The position numbers and the translations under genes are program-made. This document shows positions 43,301 to 52,114 of a DNA stretch of 64,000 nt, in pieces. The notes under the pieces are model-generated. The model was not told the DNA's origin. It did no database searches and saw only the letters and a list, made by a program, of their open reading frames with translations. Within the stretch, counting starts at the first letter, position 1, and every line of letters begins with the position of its first letter. Origin of the DNA: Stappia sp. 28M-7 (lineage in GTDB: Bacteria > Pseudomonadota > Alphaproteobacteria > Rhizobiales > Stappiaceae); assembly GCF_014252955.1 (NCBI RefSeq), contig NZ_JACMIA010000001.1, positions 558,001 to 622,000 of the forward strand. The letters are read 5' to 3'.

Positions 43301-43408
43301 GGCGGCGCGCTTTCCTGCCTCGTTTCGGTGTTTGTATAACGGAACCGAAACGAATTGCCTGTCACTATGGGGCAAGGCCGGCAACGGCACAGCAGGCATG
43401 GGTGAGGG

Positions 43409-43759
43409 ATGGGTATCGACTTGCGGCCGTCGCAGGCGCTGCGACTCTGGCACGATGTGACGATGTCGCTGGTCACCGACGGCGACAAGGACCTCACCTC
43501 GCGCCAGATGGCGATCCTGATGACGGTCTATCTGGAGCCGCCCCCGCACACGGTGCGCGGACTGGCTGCACGTCTCGACGTCACCAAGCCGGTGATCACC
43601 CGCGCGCTCGACACTTTGGGTGCGATGAAACTGCTGTCGCGCCGCCGCGACGAGGCCGACCGGCGCAATGTCGTGGTGACCCGCACCGTTGCCGGGGCGC
43701 TCTATCTGGAGCACATTGCCGACACCATCGTTGCCCGGGCCGCCGAGATGCCCCGCTGA
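43409..43759 (+). CDS. MarR-family transcriptional regulator
   Basis: A small (116-residue) winged helix-turn-helix protein. The DNA-binding part is LTSRQMAILMTVYLEPPPHTVRGLAARLDVTKPVITRALDTLGAMKLLSRRRDEADRRN, where the wing with D-x-x-D-R-R is typical of MarR proteins. The dimerisation helices are short, so it is near the lower size limit of the family. It follows the aminopeptidase after a 108-bp gap and lies 61 bp before the NlpC/P60 gene. The ligand is unknown. Confidence 0.82.
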   Translation: MGIDLRPSQALRLWHDVTMSLVTDGDKDLTSRQMAILMTVYLEPPPHTVRGLAARLDVTKPVITRALDTLGAMKLLSRRRDEADRRNVVVTRTVAGALYLEHIADTIVARAAEMPR

Positions 43760-43820
43760 TCCCAGGCGGTGTACCGGGCAGCCCGATGCCCGAAGCGCCA
43801 GAAGAAGCCCGGACCGCCGC

Positions 43821-44702
43821 ATGACCAGCGAACCCGCCGCCGCCCTCGATCGCCGCATCCATCCCGTTCGCCCCGATCTGGCGGCAAGCCGCTATCGTGG
43901 CCAGGTCGTGGCCGAGCGCTTCGCCGACCCGCTGCCGGTCCGCATCGCGGTCGCCTCGGCGCCGCTGCGCCCCGCGCCGGATGCGGCCCGCTCCATTGAT
44001 ACCGAAGCGCTCTACGGCGAGAGTTTCGATCTGTACGAGATCCGCGACGACGGCTGGGCCTGGGGGCAGCTGGCGACCGACGGCTATGTTGGGTACCTGC
44101 CAGCGGCGAGCGTGGGCGAGGCCGGCGCGCCCGCCACTCACCGGGTCTGCGTGCCGCGCAGCTATCGCTATCCGGAAGCCGAGCTGAAACGCCCGCCGCT
44201 CTCGCTCCTGTCGCTTGGCGCGCGCGTGCGCGTCGTCGGCGCAGCAGTGACCCGCGGCCTCGACTACGCGTTGCTCGACGACGGCAGCGCCATGGTCGCC
44301 CGCCATCTGATGCCGCTCGGCGAGACCGTGACCGACTGGGTGGCAGTGGCAGAGGGGCTGCTTGGAACGCCCTATCTGTGGGGCGGGCGTACCTCGCTCG
44401 GCCTCGACTGCTCGGCGCTGGTGCAGCTGGCGGCGGCGGAAGCGGGCCACGTGCTGCCGCGCGACAGCGACATGCAGCAGGCCGGCGCCGGCGAGGCGCT
44501 CGACATCTCCGGCGGTCTGCCGAAGCTTGAGCGCGGCGACCTGCTGTTCTGGAAGGGCCATGTCGGGATCATGAGCGATCCGGGCACCTTGCTGCATGCC
44601 AATGGCTACACGATGAGCGTTGCGCTGGAGCCGCTGGAGGCCGCGCTTGCGCGCATCGCGGCGACTGAATGGGGTGCGCTGACCGCCTGTCGCCGGTTGT
44701 AG
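43821..44702 (+). CDS. NlpC/P60 peptidase with SH3 domains
   Basis: A 293-residue murein-peptide hydrolase candidate. Two bacterial SH3-like domains (about residues 30-90 and 105-165; YEIRDDGWAWGQLATDGYVGYLP is typical) precede an NlpC/P60 domain with the catalytic Cys in SLGLDCSALVQ near residue 197 and His in WKGHVGIM near 249. No signal peptide is apparent, which fits the cytoplasmic dipeptidyl-peptidase VI-like group that recycles murein peptides. I chose the ATG at 43821; the frame is open upstream but overlaps the regulator gene and lacks similarity. Confidence 0.88.
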   Translation: MTSEPAAALDRRIHPVRPDLAASRYRGQVVAERFADPLPVRIAVASAPLRPAPDAARSIDTEALYGESFDLYEIRDDGWAWGQLATDGYVGYLPAASVGEAGAPATHRVCVPRSYRYPEAELKRPPLSLLSLGARVRVVGAAVTRGLDYALLDDGSAMVARHLMPLGETVTDWVAVAEGLLGTPYLWGGRTSLGLDCSALVQLAAAEAGHVLPRDSDMQQAGAGEALDISGGLPKLERGDLLFWKGHVGIMSDPGTLLHANGYTMSVALEPLEAALARIAATEWGALTACRRL

Positions 44703-45075
44703 CAGCGCGCGCAACGGCACGCGTTGCGGGCGGTCTTCTTGGGTTTCCGTGTGTCGGATTTTCCGGTTGTTCGGATTTCCAAGTTGTTTTGGAAATTTGC
44801 TTTCCCTTCCTTAGAAGGAAACGCCTGAAATTGCCCGGTTTCCCTAGCGCATCTGCTATGCAGGGAATGCAGTTGTAGCGACTCTGCAGCGCGATTATAT
44901 CAGCTGCGACGTTGGGCGGCAGTTTTCGCCCCTATGAAGCGGGCAGCGAAGAAACCCCACGGGTCAATCCGAAACATCGCCGTCCGAACATATCAGCAAA
45001 ATTGGATGTTGCGTCAGACTTCCCGAGGGGAGCTGACGGCGACGTCTTTTGCGTTTTACGGACAACCGGTCGCTC
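44703..45075. other. 373-bp AT-rich gap with two tandem hairpins
   Basis: The segment from about 44750 to 44880 is far more AT-rich than the surroundings. It holds two perfect dyads: ATTTCCAA (44775-44782) with TTGGAAAT (44789-44796), and TTCCTT (44807-44812) with AAGGAA (44815-44820). Open frames in 44912-45130 have no recognisable features and I do not call them genes. The hairpins could mark a small RNA, a terminator pair for the NlpC/P60 gene or an operator for the next gene. Confidence 0.5.
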
Positions 45076-45507
45076 ATGCTTCATGTCTTGCCGCACGCGG
45101 TTTTCCTTCACGTTGAAGACAACGTGAACGATGCCCTAGCCTTCCGTCTGGCGCTTGAAGGAGCGACGGGCAACATTCGCGTCCGCCGTGTCGGATCCGT
45201 GGAGACGGCGCTCGAGCTGCTGTCGACGCCGGATGCCGCCGCCGGCCCGCCCTTCGATTGCGTCGTGGCTTCGCTGGACCTGCCCGAAGGACGGGCGGGC
45301 GACCTGGCCCGGCGCGTGCGCCAGCGCCACGACAGCGCGACGCTGCCGTTGTTCGGTCTGACGCGCGGCGCGCCGCCGGTGGCAGCTGGCGACGAAGACT
45401 GGTTCGACGCGGTTCACCAGAAGCCCGCGACCCCTCGCGAGATGAAGCGCATCGCGCGCGAGATCGTCGACCTCTGGTTCTCTCGCGCGCGTCGGTTTCA
45501 TTGCTAG
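45076..45507 (+). CDS. Receiver-domain-like protein with Ser at the phosphorylation site
   Basis: A 143-residue single-domain protein with a response-regulator receiver fold. The acidic pair is present in LHVEDNVNDA (E14, D15) and the Lys in HQKPATP near residue 115. The expected phospho-acceptor Asp, four residues before the Pro of the LP loop, is Ser66 in VVASLDLPEG, although D68 is close by. The protein therefore cannot be phosphorylated in the normal way, unless D68 substitutes. I chose the ATG at 45076; one at 45049 would add nine residues before the first strand. It stands alone, with no sensor kinase nearby. Confidence 0.7.
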   Translation: MLHVLPHAVFLHVEDNVNDALAFRLALEGATGNIRVRRVGSVETALELLSTPDAAAGPPFDCVVASLDLPEGRAGDLARRVRQRHDSATLPLFGLTRGAPPVAAGDEDWFDAVHQKPATPREMKRIAREIVDLWFSRARRFHC

Positions 45508-45540
45508 TCTATTGAAAATAATAATCTTATAGTTTCGGCG

Positions 45541-46485
45541 TCAGTAGCCGGTCGCCTTGTCGACGGTGTTGCGCAAGGTGCCGCCCGCCTCGAAGGTGCG
45601 GATCTGCTCGGCGACATAGGCCGAGATCGCCTCCGGGTCGCTGTCGGCGGCCACATGCGGCGTGATCACCACATTCTCAAGCTTCCATAGCGGGCTGTGC
45701 GACGGCAGCGGCTCGGTCTCGAACACGTCGAGGCTGGCGCCCTTCAGCGTGCCGTCGGTCAGCGCGCGCACCAGGTCCGCCTCGACCTGGCTGCCGCCGC
45801 GTCCGGCATTGATGAAGACCGGTCCGCCGAGCGCCCCGTCGCGCGCCAGCCGCGACACGAGGCCGTAGTCGATGAAGCCGCGCGTCTCCGGCGTCAGGGG
45901 CAGCAGGTTCACCAGAATGTCGGTGCGGGCGAGGAAGGCATCGAGCTCGCTCTCGCCGGCATAGCTGACGACCCCGTCGATCTGCTTGGGCCCGCGCGCC
46001 CAGCCGGCAACGTCAAAACCAAACCGCACCAACATCTTGGCCGCTTCCGCGCCGAGCACGCCGAGACCGAGAAGGCCGACCCGCACGTGCCGCGCAGCCG
46101 GCTGCTCAAGGTCGCGCCACAGGCTTTCGCGCTGCTGCGCGGCGTAGGCCAGATGCTGGCGATGGTGCAGCAGGACCTGCAGCGCCACCCACTCGGTCAT
46201 GCGTGCGGTCAGGTCGGGGTCGACCACCCGAACCATCGGGACATCCGGCAGGCCCGGCTGCGCCAGCAGATGGTCGACGCCGGCGCCCAGCGAAAAGATC
46301 ACTTCGAGATTGGGGCAGGCCGCCAGGACCTCCGCCGGGGCCTTCCAAGCCAGCGCGTAGCGGATGTCGGCCGGATCGCCGACCGCGTCCGGCCAGGACC
46401 GGATCTCGTGCTCCGGCAGGTAGCGGGCAAGGCGCAAGGCCCAGGCGGCGGGGTTCCAGCCCTTGACGGCGATCAGCAGGCTCAT
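45541..46485 (-). CDS. Glyoxylate/hydroxypyruvate reductase (GhrA-type 2-hydroxyacid dehydrogenase)
   Basis: An NAD(P)-dependent D-2-hydroxyacid dehydrogenase (314 residues) resembling GhrA, which reduces glyoxylate and hydroxypyruvate. The dinucleotide-binding GLLGLGVLGAEAAKML is near residue 140, the substrate Arg in INAGRGGSQVE near 230, the Glu in DVFETEPLP near 260, and the catalytic His in ITPHVAADS near 280. A basic residue after the second strand (WARGPK) favours NADPH. The gene stands alone behind an AT-rich region. Confidence 0.9.
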   Translation of the reverse strand: MSLLIAVKGWNPAAWALRLARYLPEHEIRSWPDAVGDPADIRYALAWKAPAEVLAACPNLEVIFSLGAGVDHLLAQPGLPDVPMVRVVDPDLTARMTEWVALQVLLHHRQHLAYAAQQRESLWRDLEQPAARHVRVGLLGLGVLGAEAAKMLVRFGFDVAGWARGPKQIDGVVSYAGESELDAFLARTDILVNLLPLTPETRGFIDYGLVSRLARDGALGGPVFINAGRGGSQVEADLVRALTDGTLKGASLDVFETEPLPSHSPLWKLENVVITPHVAADSDPEAISAYVAEQIRTFEAGGTLRNTVDKATGY

Positions 46486-46915
46486 GGCGATCCTCCAAAG
46501 CGATTGTTTCTCTCTCTTAGAGCATCTTCCGCCGCGCCTTGCAGCACCGGGATCGAAAAAAGCACCGCAAAGCCAAGCCTCTGGCGAGGAAGGTGCCGTA
46601 GCGGCGGGCTTCTTTCCGTGTCGAAATCCGGGTCACGGATGCGGTACGCGCCGATATCAAATTTCGAGAGAAATTTTGCAAAATTCCGTGCTGAAATCGG
46701 ACGAAATTGATTTTTCCGTCTCAAATCCGCGGTTTGCGCAGAAGGGACAGATGGACGTGGGAGGCACCGAGGATGCGGTCTCCTGTTTCCCTCCGCCGCC
46801 TGCCTTTATCCCCGTCCTGTCCCCGGTGCGGCGCCGGCCCCGGCTGTCGGCGCATGCTGGCTGTTATCCCCGCAGGGGGCGGGCTGGCGTATGATGCGCG
46901 GCAGGTAGGACGGCG
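46486..46915. other. 430-bp gap upstream of the reductase gene, with AT-rich dyads
   Basis: Most of the gap shows no gene. At 46659-46676, AAATTTC and GAAATTT form a perfect 7-bp hairpin around GAGA, and immediately overlapping it, 46672-46685 (AATTTTGCAAAATT) is a perfect 14-bp palindrome. The cluster lies about 175-200 bp upstream of the leftward reductase start, so it may be an operator, but a distance this long weakens that reading. Confidence 0.45.
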
Positions 46916-48181
46916 TCAGTCGGCGGCGTACGGATCGTGAAGTCCGGGCAGGGGCAGGGGGCGTGCCGCCTCGTCCCGGTGCCCGCGCGGCTCGGCCGCC
47001 GGCGCGCCGGCCCGGTCCGTCCGGTCGGTGGTGCCGTCTAAAGCCTGCTCGCCGCGCGGCGGGGCGAGATCGAGATCGCCGATGTTGCGGCCGCGCTTGC
47101 CGATCTTGTCGGTCGAAATGAGGATTTGCTCGATGTCGCGGCCGGCCTGGCCGAAATGCTGCTGCAGCTTGCGGACCCGCTCGTCCAGCCGGTCGACATC
47201 GGCGACGAGATGGGCGACCTCGGCCTGGATCCGGTGTGCCTCCTCGCGCAGCCGCGCATCGCGCAGCACCGACTGCACCACCTGGATCGACAACAACAGC
47301 AGCGAGGGGGAGACGATGACCACCCGGACTCGGTGTGCCTTCTGGACGAGATCGGAAAAGTGCTCGTGGATCTCGGCGAAGATGCTTTCGGACGGCACGA
47401 ACATGAAGGCCGTGTCCTGGGTCTCGCCTGGAATGAGATAGCGCTCGGCAATGTCCGTCAGGTGTTTGCCGATGTCGCGGCGAAACCGGGCGCGCGCCTG
47501 CTTCAGCGGTTCCGCTCCTTCCGCCTGCTTCAGCTCGTTATAGGCCTCCAGCGGAAACTTGGCGTCGACGACGAGGGGCGGGGCGCCGTTCGGCAGATGG
47601 ATCAGGCAGTCGGGCCGCACGCGCGTCGACAGGGTCGCCTGGAAGCTGAAGGCGCCCGGCGCCAGCGCATCCTGGACGATCGCCTCCATCCGGCCCTGGC
47701 CGAAGGCGCCGCGCGCCTGCTTGTTGTCGAGGATAGACTGCAGCGCCCCGACCTGACCGGACAGGTCGCGGATCGTTGCCTGCGCCCGGTCGATGACGGC
47801 CAGCCGCTCGTGCAGGTGGCGCAACCCGTCATGGGTCCGCCGGGTGGTCTCGGCCATCGACTGGCCGAGCTTGTGGCTCATGCCGTCGAGCCGCTCGTTG
47901 ACGGCGCGCATCAGGTCGCCCTGCCGCGAGCCGAAGACCTCGGCCATGGTCTGCATCCGGCCGGTCATCTCGGACTGGACCTTGAGCAGGTCGGCGATCC
48001 GCGCCTCAAGCTCGCGCGCGTGTTCGGCCGCCCGCCATTCGGCATCGCGCGCCCGGCCCGCCTGCCGCGACACCGAGACGAGCGTCAGCACCGCCGCGCC
48101 GAGCAGCAGCAAGGCGGCGCCGACCAGCGCCTCGCCGAGCGACACGGGCCGGCCGAGCAGGGTGAAGAGAATCGTCTCCAT
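46916..48181 (-). CDS. rmuC: DNA recombination protein RmuC
   Basis: A 421-residue protein of the RmuC family, predicted to be a nuclease that limits inversions and recombination at short inverted repeats. One N-terminal membrane helix (residues 17-38) is followed by a coiled coil (about 45-150) and the PD-(D/E)XK-like RmuC core ([50 protein letters not shown]; the D...DAK is the catalytic motif). The C-terminal 45 residues are a Pro/Arg-rich, disordered tail. The ATG at 48181 is the start that places the membrane helix at the very N-terminus. It is divergent from def. Confidence 0.93.
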   Translation of the reverse strand: METILFTLLGRPVSLGEALVGAALLLLGAAVLTLVSVSRQAGRARDAEWRAAEHARELEARIADLLKVQSEMTGRMQTMAEVFGSRQGDLMRAVNERLDGMSHKLGQSMAETTRRTHDGLRHLHERLAVIDRAQATIRDLSGQVGALQSILDNKQARGAFGQGRMEAIVQDALAPGAFSFQATLSTRVRPDCLIHLPNGAPPLVVDAKFPLEAYNELKQAEGAEPLKQARARFRRDIGKHLTDIAERYLIPGETQDTAFMFVPSESIFAEIHEHFSDLVQKAHRVRVVIVSPSLLLLSIQVVQSVLRDARLREEAHRIQAEVAHLVADVDRLDERVRKLQQHFGQAGRDIEQILISTDKIGKRGRNIGDLDLAPPRGEQALDGTTDRTDRAGAPAAEPRGHRDEAARPLPLPGLHDPYAAD

Positions 48182-48351
48182 GGAAACAAAGATAGAACAT
48201 TTGTCGCCGCCGCGAAACGGCGCAGGCGCGTGGGGCGGCAACCGGGCACAGCGAGCGGGCAGAGGAGCGCCGGGCGTGCGCATGACGCCGGCGGCTCTCT
48301 CGCCAGGGGCCGTAAACCGCGGAAATCGTGCGTTCCGGGCGCATCCGCGCG

Positions 48352-48380
48352 TTGACGCGGGCGGCCTTCTCCCATATTTC
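48352..48380 (+). promoter_or_regulatory. def promoter, likely leaderless
   Basis: TTGACG (48352-48357) and TATTTC (48375-48380) are separated by 17 bp, a good sigma-70-type promoter. The def ATG starts at 48387, only six bases after the -10, where transcription would begin. No ribosome-binding site precedes the ATG. This points to a leaderless or nearly leaderless mRNA. Confidence 0.5.
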
Positions 48381-48386
48381 AGCACC

Positions 48387-48905
48387 ATGACGAAACGAGA
48401 CATCATCATCCTGCCGGATCCCAAGCTGCGCCTGGTCAGCGAGCCGGTCGCCAGCGTCGACGACGCCGTGCGCCAGCTGGCCGACGACATGCTGGAAACC
48501 ATGTACGACGCGCCGGGCATCGGGCTGGCCGCGATCCAGATCGGCGTGCCGACGCGCATGCTGGTGCTGGACGTGGCGCGCGAGGGCGAGACGCCCGCGC
48601 CGATGGTGGTGATCAACCCCGAGATCGTCTGGGAATCCGACGAGCGCTCCGTCTATCAGGAAGGCTGCCTGTCGATCCCGGAATATTACGAGGACGTGGA
48701 GCGGCCGCAGCGCATCGGCCTGCGCTTCCTCGACCGCGAGGGCGCGCAGCGCGAGATCGAGGCAGATGGCCTGCTCGCCACCTGCCTGCAGCACGAGATC
48801 GACCACCTGAACGGCGTGCTGTTCATCGACCACATTTCCAAGCTGAAGCGCGACCGCGTCGTGAAGAAGTTCCAGAAGCAGGCGCGGCTGACCGAAAAGG
48901 CCTGA
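48387..48905 (+). CDS. def: Peptide deformylase
   Basis: Removes the formyl group from nascent N-terminal Met. The 172-residue protein has all three motifs: [10 protein letters not shown] near residue 46 (I replaces the more common P before the last G), EGCLSIP near 93 with the metal-ligand Cys, and QHEIDHLNG near 136 with the HExxH-type His pair and catalytic Glu. It pairs functionally with fmt nearby, which adds the formyl group. marC lies between the two. Confidence 0.96.
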   Translation: MTKRDIIILPDPKLRLVSEPVASVDDAVRQLADDMLETMYDAPGIGLAAIQIGVPTRMLVLDVAREGETPAPMVVINPEIVWESDERSVYQEGCLSIPEYYEDVERPQRIGLRFLDREGAQREIEADGLLATCLQHEIDHLNGVLFIDHISKLKRDRVVKKFQKQARLTEKA

Positions 48906-48946
48906 GCCGCGCTGCAGCCTGAACCTGCGACCCGGGAGCCGGACGC

Positions 48947-49579
48947 ATGGACATCGCCTTCTTCCTCAAGGTCTTCGCGGCGCTTTTCGCGATCATGAGC
49001 CCGGTCGCCAACCTGCCGGTGTTCCTGGCGCTGACCGGCGACCGTGATGCCGCCGGCAAGCGCGCCGTCGCCCTGACCGCAACGCTCGGCCTCGTCGCCG
49101 GCTCGCTCGTCGTCTTCTTCGGCGGCGAGGCGCTGCTGTCGCTGTTCGGCATCAGCATCGACGGCTTTCGCCTGGCCGGCGGGCTGCTGATCCTGCTGAT
49201 CGCCCTGTCCATGCTGCATGGCGGCGAAAGCAGCGCGCAGGCCGGCACGGACGCAGAAAAGCAGCATCACCAGAGCGTCGACAATCCGGGCATCTACCCG
49301 CTGACCGTGCCGATGCTGCTGGGGCCCGGTTCGATCTCGACCATCGTCATCTTCCGCGAGCAGGCGAGCGGAGCGGGGCAGCAGGTCGCCCTGGTGGCGG
49401 CGCTCGCCGCCATGGTCGCCGTTCTCTCGGTCACCTTTCTCGCCGCGCCGCTGCTGGCGCGGGTTCTGGGGCGCACCGCGATCAGCATCATGAGCCGGCT
49501 GATGGGCATGATCCTGGCCGCCATTGCCATGGAGATGATGGTGACGAGCCTCAAGGCCCTGTTGCCCGGTCTTGCATGA
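48947..49579 (+). CDS. MarC-family integral membrane protein
   Basis: A 210-residue protein with six predicted membrane helices of the MarC/UPF0056 family. Signature segments are FAALFAIMSPVANLPVFLALT near the N-terminus, GISIDGFRLAGGLLILLIAL and PLTVPMLLGPGSISTIVIF. Despite the name (first linked to multiple antibiotic resistance), the family has no established role. It lies between def and fmt and may share their transcript. A 14-bp tandem repeat covers its stop codon. Confidence 0.88.
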   Translation: MDIAFFLKVFAALFAIMSPVANLPVFLALTGDRDAAGKRAVALTATLGLVAGSLVVFFGGEALLSLFGISIDGFRLAGGLLILLIALSMLHGGESSAQAGTDAEKQHHQSVDNPGIYPLTVPMLLGPGSISTIVIFREQASGAGQQVALVAALAAMVAVLSVTFLAAPLLARVLGRTAISIMSRLMGMILAAIAMEMMVTSLKALLPGLA

Positions 49580-49603
49580 AGCGCCTCGCATGAAGCGCCT
49601 CGC
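49576..49603 (+). repeat. 14-bp tandem duplication over the marC stop
   Basis: The unit ATGAAGCGCCTCGC occurs twice back to back (49576-49589, 49590-49603) immediately after the last marC codons; the first copy supplies the stop codon. It looks like a replication-slippage duplication. Confidence 0.8.
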
Positions 49604-49660
49604 CTGATACGTTCAAACCCCTGAAAGCCGAGCCCTGCTCGCCCATTCGAAGGAGAAATC

Positions 49661-50602
49661 ATGACCTTGCGCATCGTCTTCATGGGAACGCCGGAGTTTT
49701 CCGTTCCGACCTTGATGGAGATCGTCGGCCAGGGTCACGATGTCGTCGCCTGCTACACCCAGCCGCCGCGCAAGGCGGGCCGGGGTATGGAGGAGCGCAA
49801 GTCGGCAGTGCATCAGGCGGCCGAGACGCTGGGCATTCCGGTGCGCTGCCCGCAGTCGCTGAAAAGCGAGGAGGAGCACGCCGCCCTTGCCGAGCTCGCC
49901 CCCGATGCGGCCGTCGTCGTCGCCTACGGCCTGATGCTGCCGCAGGCGGTGCTCGACATTCCGGTGCATGGCTGTCTCAACCTGCATGCCTCGCTGCTGC
50001 CGCGCTGGCGCGGTGCGGCCCCGATCAACCGCGCGATCATGGCCGGCGACGCGGAAACCGGCGTCGAGGTGATGCGCATGGAAGCCGGGCTCGACACCGG
50101 TCCGGTCTACATGGCCGAGAAGCTGGCGATCGGACAGGACATGACGGCCGGCGAGCTGCACGACCGCCTGTCGGTGCTGGGCGCCGACCTGATGGTGCGC
50201 GCGCTCGCCGCCCTGCCGCGCGGCGGCCTGGTGCCGACGCCCCAGGCGGAGGAGGGCGTCACCTACGCCCGCAAGCTCGACAAGGCCGAGACGCGGATCG
50301 ACTGGACGCGGCCGGCCCGCGAGGTGCACGACCATGTGCGCGGGCTCTCGCCCTTTCCCGGTGCCTGGTGCGAGGTGGAGATTTCGGGGCGCAGCGAGCG
50401 GGTGAAGGTGCTGCGCAGCGCGCTGGACGAGAGCGCCTCGGGCGAGCCGGGCACGCTGCTTTCCGCCGGCGACGAGCTGCTGGTCGCCTGCGGCAGCGGC
50501 GCGGTGCGTCTGGTGCAGCTGCAGCGCGCCGGCAAGAAGCCGATGCCGGCGGCCGAGTTCCAGCGCGGCGCCCAGCTCAGCCCCGGCACCCGGCTTTCGT
50601 GA
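49661..50602 (+). CDS. fmt: Methionyl-tRNA formyltransferase
   Basis: Formylates initiator Met-tRNA with 10-formyltetrahydrofolate. The 313-residue enzyme starts with [12 protein letters not shown], has the folate and catalytic region [21 protein letters not shown] near residue 105-125 (Asn, His) and [11 protein letters not shown] near 142, with the OB-fold C-terminal domain from about 205. The AAGGAGAAATC before the ATG is a very strong ribosome site. It is the first of a rightward fmt-GNAT-truA run. Confidence 0.96.
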   Translation: MTLRIVFMGTPEFSVPTLMEIVGQGHDVVACYTQPPRKAGRGMEERKSAVHQAAETLGIPVRCPQSLKSEEEHAALAELAPDAAVVVAYGLMLPQAVLDIPVHGCLNLHASLLPRWRGAAPINRAIMAGDAETGVEVMRMEAGLDTGPVYMAEKLAIGQDMTAGELHDRLSVLGADLMVRALAALPRGGLVPTPQAEEGVTYARKLDKAETRIDWTRPAREVHDHVRGLSPFPGAWCEVEISGRSERVKVLRSALDESASGEPGTLLSAGDELLVACGSGAVRLVQLQRAGKKPMPAAEFQRGAQLSPGTRLS

Positions 50603-50698
50603 ACGGGGTCATCCATCGCCAAGCGGCCGCCGGGCAGGCTATGATGCCGGCCAAAGCAGATCGCTGTCAGGTGCCGCAAGGCCGAACGGACCATTCAG

Positions 50699-51226
50699 AT
50701 GACCCATCCCGCGCTTGAACCCCAGATCCGTCCCGCCACGCCCGCCGACGAGGCGGACATTTCGCTCGTCACCGCCACCGCCTTCGGCCAGGAGGGCGAG
50801 GCACGGCTGGTCGACGAGCTGCGCTCCTGCGGCGCATTGGTGCTCGAGCTGGTGGCGGTCGACCGGGACGGGCGCGTCGTTGGCCATGTCGCCTTCTCGC
50901 GGGTGACGGGAGCGGGCGCCGGGCACCGTCTTGCCATCTCGTGCCTGGCGCCGGTCTCGGTGAGCCCGGACCGGCAGCGCGGCGGCGTCGGCTCGGCGCT
51001 GATCCGCGCCGGGATCGAGGCCTTGCGCGAGCAGGGCGAGGACCTGGTGCTGGTGCTGGGACCGCCCGCCTATTACCCGCGCTTCGGCTTCGACGTGGAG
51101 CTTGCGAAAAAGGTCGCGGGCCCCTATGCGGGGGCAGCCTTCCAGGCGCTGGCGCTGACCGAGGCCGCACGGGCGGCCCTGCCGATCGAGGTCACCTTCG
51201 CCACGCCCTTCGAGGCCTTCGAGTAA
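50699..51226 (+). CDS. GNAT-family N-acetyltransferase
   Basis: A 175-residue acetyltransferase of the YhbS-like type. The acetyl-CoA pyrophosphate loop is RQRGGVGSALIRAGIEAL near residue 95, preceded by the strand LAPVSVSP, and PPAYYPRFGFDVE is the characteristic YhbS segment near 125. Acceptor unknown. It sits between fmt and truA, a position it also holds in related Hyphomicrobiales genomes, as I recall. Confidence 0.85.
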   Translation: MTHPALEPQIRPATPADEADISLVTATAFGQEGEARLVDELRSCGALVLELVAVDRDGRVVGHVAFSRVTGAGAGHRLAISCLAPVSVSPDRQRGGVGSALIRAGIEALREQGEDLVLVLGPPAYYPRFGFDVELAKKVAGPYAGAAFQALALTEAARAALPIEVTFATPFEAFE

Positions 51227-51256
51227 CCGCGACAACCGGCGAGCCGTTTTCGTTCC

Positions 51257-52114
51257 ATGCCCCGCTACAAGCTGACAGTCGACTATGACGGCCGCCCTTT
51301 CGTGGGCTGGCAGAGGCAGGACAACGGTCCCTCCGTGCAGGGGGTGATCGAGCGGGCGGTGAAGGCGTTTTCCGGCGAGACGGTGACCATCGGCGGCGCG
51401 GGGCGCACCGATTCCGGCGTGCATGCGACCGGGCAGGTGGCCCATCTCGATCTGGAGAAGGACTGGCCGGCGGCCACCGTGCTGGGCGCGCTCAACTTCC
51501 ACTGCCTGCCCGATCCGGTGGCGATCCTCGCCTGCGAGAAGATGCATGAAGGCTTCGATGCCCGCTTTTCCGCGATCCGCCGGCACTACCGCTATCGCAT
51601 CGTCAACCGGCTGGCGCCGCTGACCCACGACCTGGGGCTGGCCTGGCATGTGAAGAAGCCGCTCGATGCGGCGGCGATGCATGAGGCGGCGCAGGTCTTC
51701 GTCGGCCATCACGACTTCACCACCTTCCGCCATTCGCGCTGCCAGGCGAAGAGCCCGTGGAAGACGCTGGAAGCCTTCAGCGTGCGCCGCGAGGGCGAGA
51801 GCATCATCGCCGAGTGCTCGTCGCGCTCCTTCCTGCACAACCAGGTGCGCTCGATGGTCGGCACGCTGCGGCTGGTCGGCGAGGGCCGCTGGGGGCCGGG
51901 GGATGTGGCAAAGGCGCTGGCGGCGTGCAACCGCGAGGCCTGCGGCCCGGTGGCGCCGCCCGACGGGCTCTACCTGACACAGGTCGACTATCGCCCGGCG
52001 GAAGAGGACGCGGCCTCGCTTGCCGCCTATCGTGCCGGGCTTGCCGCCGGTGCGGGGGAAGCTGTCGTCGAGGATGGCGACGAGGCGGTCGGGGACGTGG
52101 TCTCCGGCGGCTGA
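51257..52114 (+). CDS. truA: tRNA pseudouridine(38-40) synthase
   Basis: Converts uridines 38-40 of the tRNA anticodon arm to pseudouridine. The 285-residue protein has the catalytic Asp in [14 protein letters not shown] (D52), preceded by [12 protein letters not shown], and [10 protein letters not shown] and [13 protein letters not shown] further on. It is about 20-30 residues longer than usual; the extra C-terminal tail (after VDYRPAEED) overlaps the end of the convergent DUF2189 gene. Confidence 0.96.
   Translation: MPRYKLTVDYDGRPFVGWQRQDNGPSVQGVIERAVKAFSGETVTIGGAGRTDSGVHATGQVAHLDLEKDWPAATVLGALNFHCLPDPVAILACEKMHEGFDARFSAIRRHYRYRIVNRLAPLTHDLGLAWHVKKPLDAAAMHEAAQVFVGHHDFTTFRHSRCQAKSPWKTLEAFSVRREGESIIAECSSRSFLHNQVRSMVGTLRLVGEGRWGPGDVAKALAACNREACGPVAPPDGLYLTQVDYRPAEEDAASLAAYRAGLAAGAGEAVVEDGDEAVGDVVSGG

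Noticed and set aside
44912-45127. A 71-codon frame before the receiver-like gene
   Set aside because: It overlaps the real gene in another frame and shows no domain or ribosome site.
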